A stretch of DNA of 64,000 nt, from NCBI RefSeq assembly GCF_006542425.1, contig NZ_VFID01000014.1, forward strand, positions 1-64,000, in the 5' to 3' direction. The notes under the pieces were generated by a model that searched no databases, had not been told where the DNA came from, and worked only from the letters and a program-made list of their open reading frames with translations. Of this stretch, positions 62,711-64,000 are shown piece by piece. The translations under genes were made by a program, and so were the position numbers. Source of the DNA: Pseudoxanthomonas sp. z9 (GTDB taxonomy: Bacteria; Pseudomonadota; Gammaproteobacteria; Xanthomonadales; Xanthomonadaceae). The stretch's first letter is position 1, and each line of letters begins with the position of its first letter.

Positions 62711-63528
62711 GCCGGATGACCTCGGACCTGCACGAAGCCGTACTCGTCATCGCCCGCGAAGCCGGGGAGGCGATCATGGCGGTGTACGAACAGGGCTTCG
62801 ACGTGACCCGCAAGGCCGACGACAGCCCGCTGACCGCCGCCGATCTGGCCGCGCACCGGGTGATCTCGGAAGGCCTGCGCCGGTTGACGCCGGAATGGCC
62901 GGTGCTGTCGGAGGAGGCGGCCGACATCCCCTGGCAAACCCGTTGCGCCTGGCCGACCTACTGGCTGGTGGATCCGCTGGACGGCACCCGCGAGTTCATC
63001 AAGCGCAATGGCGAGTTCACCGTCAACATCGCGTTGATCGAACAGCACATCCCGATCTTCGGCGTGGTGCAGGCGCCGGTGACCGGCGAGATCTGGCACG
63101 CCGAACGCGGCCGCCACGCGTATCGCCGGCGCGGCCAGGTGGACGAGCAATTGCGCAGTCGCGCGCCAGCGAAAGCACCGCTGCGGGTGGCCGCCAGCCG
63201 TTCGCACCGCGACGCGCGCACGGAGTCGGTGCTGGCGCGGATGGGCGACATCGAACTGGTGGGGCTGGGTTCGTCGTTGAAGTTCTGCCGCATCGCCGAA
63301 GGCACCCTGGATGTGTATCCACGTTTCGGACCCACCTCGGAATGGGATACCGCCGCCGCGCAGTGCGTGCTGGAAGCCGCCGGCGGCGCGCTGCTGGCAC
63401 CGGACGGACGCGCGTTCCGCTACAACCGCCGCGAGACCCTGCTCAACGGCGATTTCATCGCCCTGGGCGATCCCGCGCTGCCGTGGCGCGAATGGCTGGA
63501 GGATGGCGCCGTTGAACAGACCGCCTGA
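62707..63528 (+). CDS. cysQ: 3'(2'),5'-bisphosphate nucleotidase CysQ
   Basis: This 273-residue inositol-monophosphatase-fold enzyme removes phosphate from PAP/PAPS in sulfur assimilation. Metal-binding residues lie in LSEEAAD (~68), DPLDGTREFIKRNGEFTVN (~92-110) and EWDTAAAQ (~210). ATG 62707 overlaps the nudE stop; ATG 62716 is in frame as well. Confidence 0.94.
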   Translation: MSRMTSDLHEAVLVIAREAGEAIMAVYEQGFDVTRKADDSPLTAADLAAHRVISEGLRRLTPEWPVLSEEAADIPWQTRCAWPTYWLVDPLDGTREFIKRNGEFTVNIALIEQHIPIFGVVQAPVTGEIWHAERGRHAYRRRGQVDEQLRSRAPAKAPLRVAASRSHRDARTESVLARMGDIELVGLGSSLKFCRIAEGTLDVYPRFGPTSEWDTAAAQCVLEAAGGALLAPDGRAFRYNRRETLLNGDFIALGDPALPWREWLEDGAVEQTA

Positions 63529-64000
63529 TCCGCGCGACATCCGCGAACTGCTCGACATCATGGCGCGCCTGCGCAATCCCGAAGGCGGTTGCCCGTGGGA
63601 TCTGGAGCAGGACTTCTCCACCATCGCGCCGTACACGATCGAGGAAGCCTACGAAGTCGCCGACGCGATCGACCGTGGCGATCTCGATGACCTGAAGGAC
63701 GAACTGGGCGACCTGCTGCTGCAGGTCGTGTTCCATGCGCAGATGGCCAAGGAGCAGGGCGCGTTTGCGTTCCTGGACGTGGTCGCGGCGATCTGCGACA
63801 AGATGATCCGGCGCCATCCGCACGTGTTCGGCGAAGCCAGTTTCGAGGATGCCGAAGCGCAGACCCGCAACTGGGAAGCGATCAAGCAGGCCGAGCGCGC
63901 CGCCGCCGGCAACGCCGACGCCTCCGCGCTGGCCGGCATCTCGCGCGGGTTGCCGGAATGGCAGCGCGCGGTGAAATTGCAGTCACGCGCGGCGCGGGTC
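63503..64000 (+). CDS. mazG: Nucleoside triphosphate pyrophosphohydrolase MazG, N-terminal part (cut by window end)
   Basis: Translation from ATG 63503, in a different frame from the overlapped cysQ end, gives 166 codons with the MazG pattern: LLDIMARLRNPEGGCPWDLEQDFSTI, then YTIEEAYEVADAI with the metal-binding EExxE/D motif and LKDELGDLLLQVVFHAQMA. FGEASFEDAEAQTRNWEAIK follows. The enzyme hydrolyses NTPs to NMPs and PPi and modulates ppGpp level and mutagenic nucleotides. The second domain lies beyond the window. It overlaps cysQ by 26 bases. Confidence 0.93.
   Translation, partial: MAPLNRPPDPRDIRELLDIMARLRNPEGGCPWDLEQDFSTIAPYTIEEAYEVADAIDRGDLDDLKDELGDLLLQVVFHAQMAKEQGAFAFLDVVAAICDKMIRRHPHVFGEASFEDAEAQTRNWEAIKQAERAAAGNADASALAGISRGLPEWQRAVKLQSRAARV

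Overview
The window is about 64 kb of high-GC chromosomal DNA. It reads as a gammaproteobacterium of the Lysobacterales (Xanthomonadaceae/Lysobacteraceae; a Lysobacter, Luteimonas, Pseudoxanthomonas or Stenotrophomonas relative). The reasons are the gene order yebC-ruvC-ruvA-kup-ruvB-ybgC-tolQRAB-pal-cpoB-queE-queC-tRNA-Lys, the divergent ampR/class A beta-lactamase pair, the tonB-gshB block divergent from pilG, and the dispersed TTCCCGA/GGGAATC repeats between genes. Coding density is very high and most genes are core housekeeping genes. No prophage, insertion sequence, CRISPR array or rRNA operon was seen. Species cannot be fixed from the sequence alone.

Layout. 1-4.4 kb: end of an ABC-F ATPase gene, a CPA2-type antiporter, ampR divergent from a class A beta-lactamase, and an FmdB-type zinc ribbon. 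4.5-9.1 kb: a secreted triple-DUF3011 protein, aspS, an acidic-tailed small protein, a GNAT acetyltransferase and an alpha/beta hydrolase. 9.1-21.7 kb: yebC, the Holliday-junction genes ruvC/ruvA/ruvB with kup inserted, the complete Tol-Pal envelope operon, the queuosine genes queE and queC, and tRNA-Lys(UUU). 21.8-25.2 kb: four accessory genes (beta-propeller-like exported protein, methyltransferase, glutathione S-transferase-like protein, small exported protein). 25.2-36 kb: recQ, dps, hrpA, relA and a TPR-like membrane protein. 36-38.7 kb: two glycosyltransferases. 38.8-44.5 kb: a tightly overlapped run of mrcB (PBP1b), a TPR-like lipoprotein, a YoaA/DinG-type helicase and tsaB. 44.5-46.2 kb: an accessory islet with an XRE regulator, a double-glycine-leader small peptide and a six-helix membrane protein. 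46.3-48.1 kb: tonB-like gene and gshB. 48.3-59.5 kb: the Pil-Chp chemosensory operon for type IV pili (pilG, pilI, pilJ, chpA, a CheB-like gene, chpC). 59.6-64 kb: EF-hand protein, rsmE, bioA, nudE, cysQ and the start of mazG.

How the genes fit together. Several loci serve one theme, the envelope during growth and division: Tol-Pal with CpoB, PBP1b with an adjacent lipoprotein that is a good candidate for its outer-membrane activator, and ampR/beta-lactamase, which in related bacteria senses peptidoglycan fragments. The Pil-Chp operon would couple a PilJ receptor to the pilus motors. Here it has no pilH and no pilK, and its CheB-like protein appears to have lost its catalytic residues.

The least explained stretch is 44.9-46.2 kb. 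A 45-residue peptide has a typical double-glycine leader but also a lipobox-like LLSGC. It is followed by a perfect 12-bp hairpin and then an unrecognised membrane protein, with an XRE regulator transcribed away on the other side. A second unexplained piece is a structured intergenic region with an orphan terminator at 25.38-25.52 kb, a possible small RNA.
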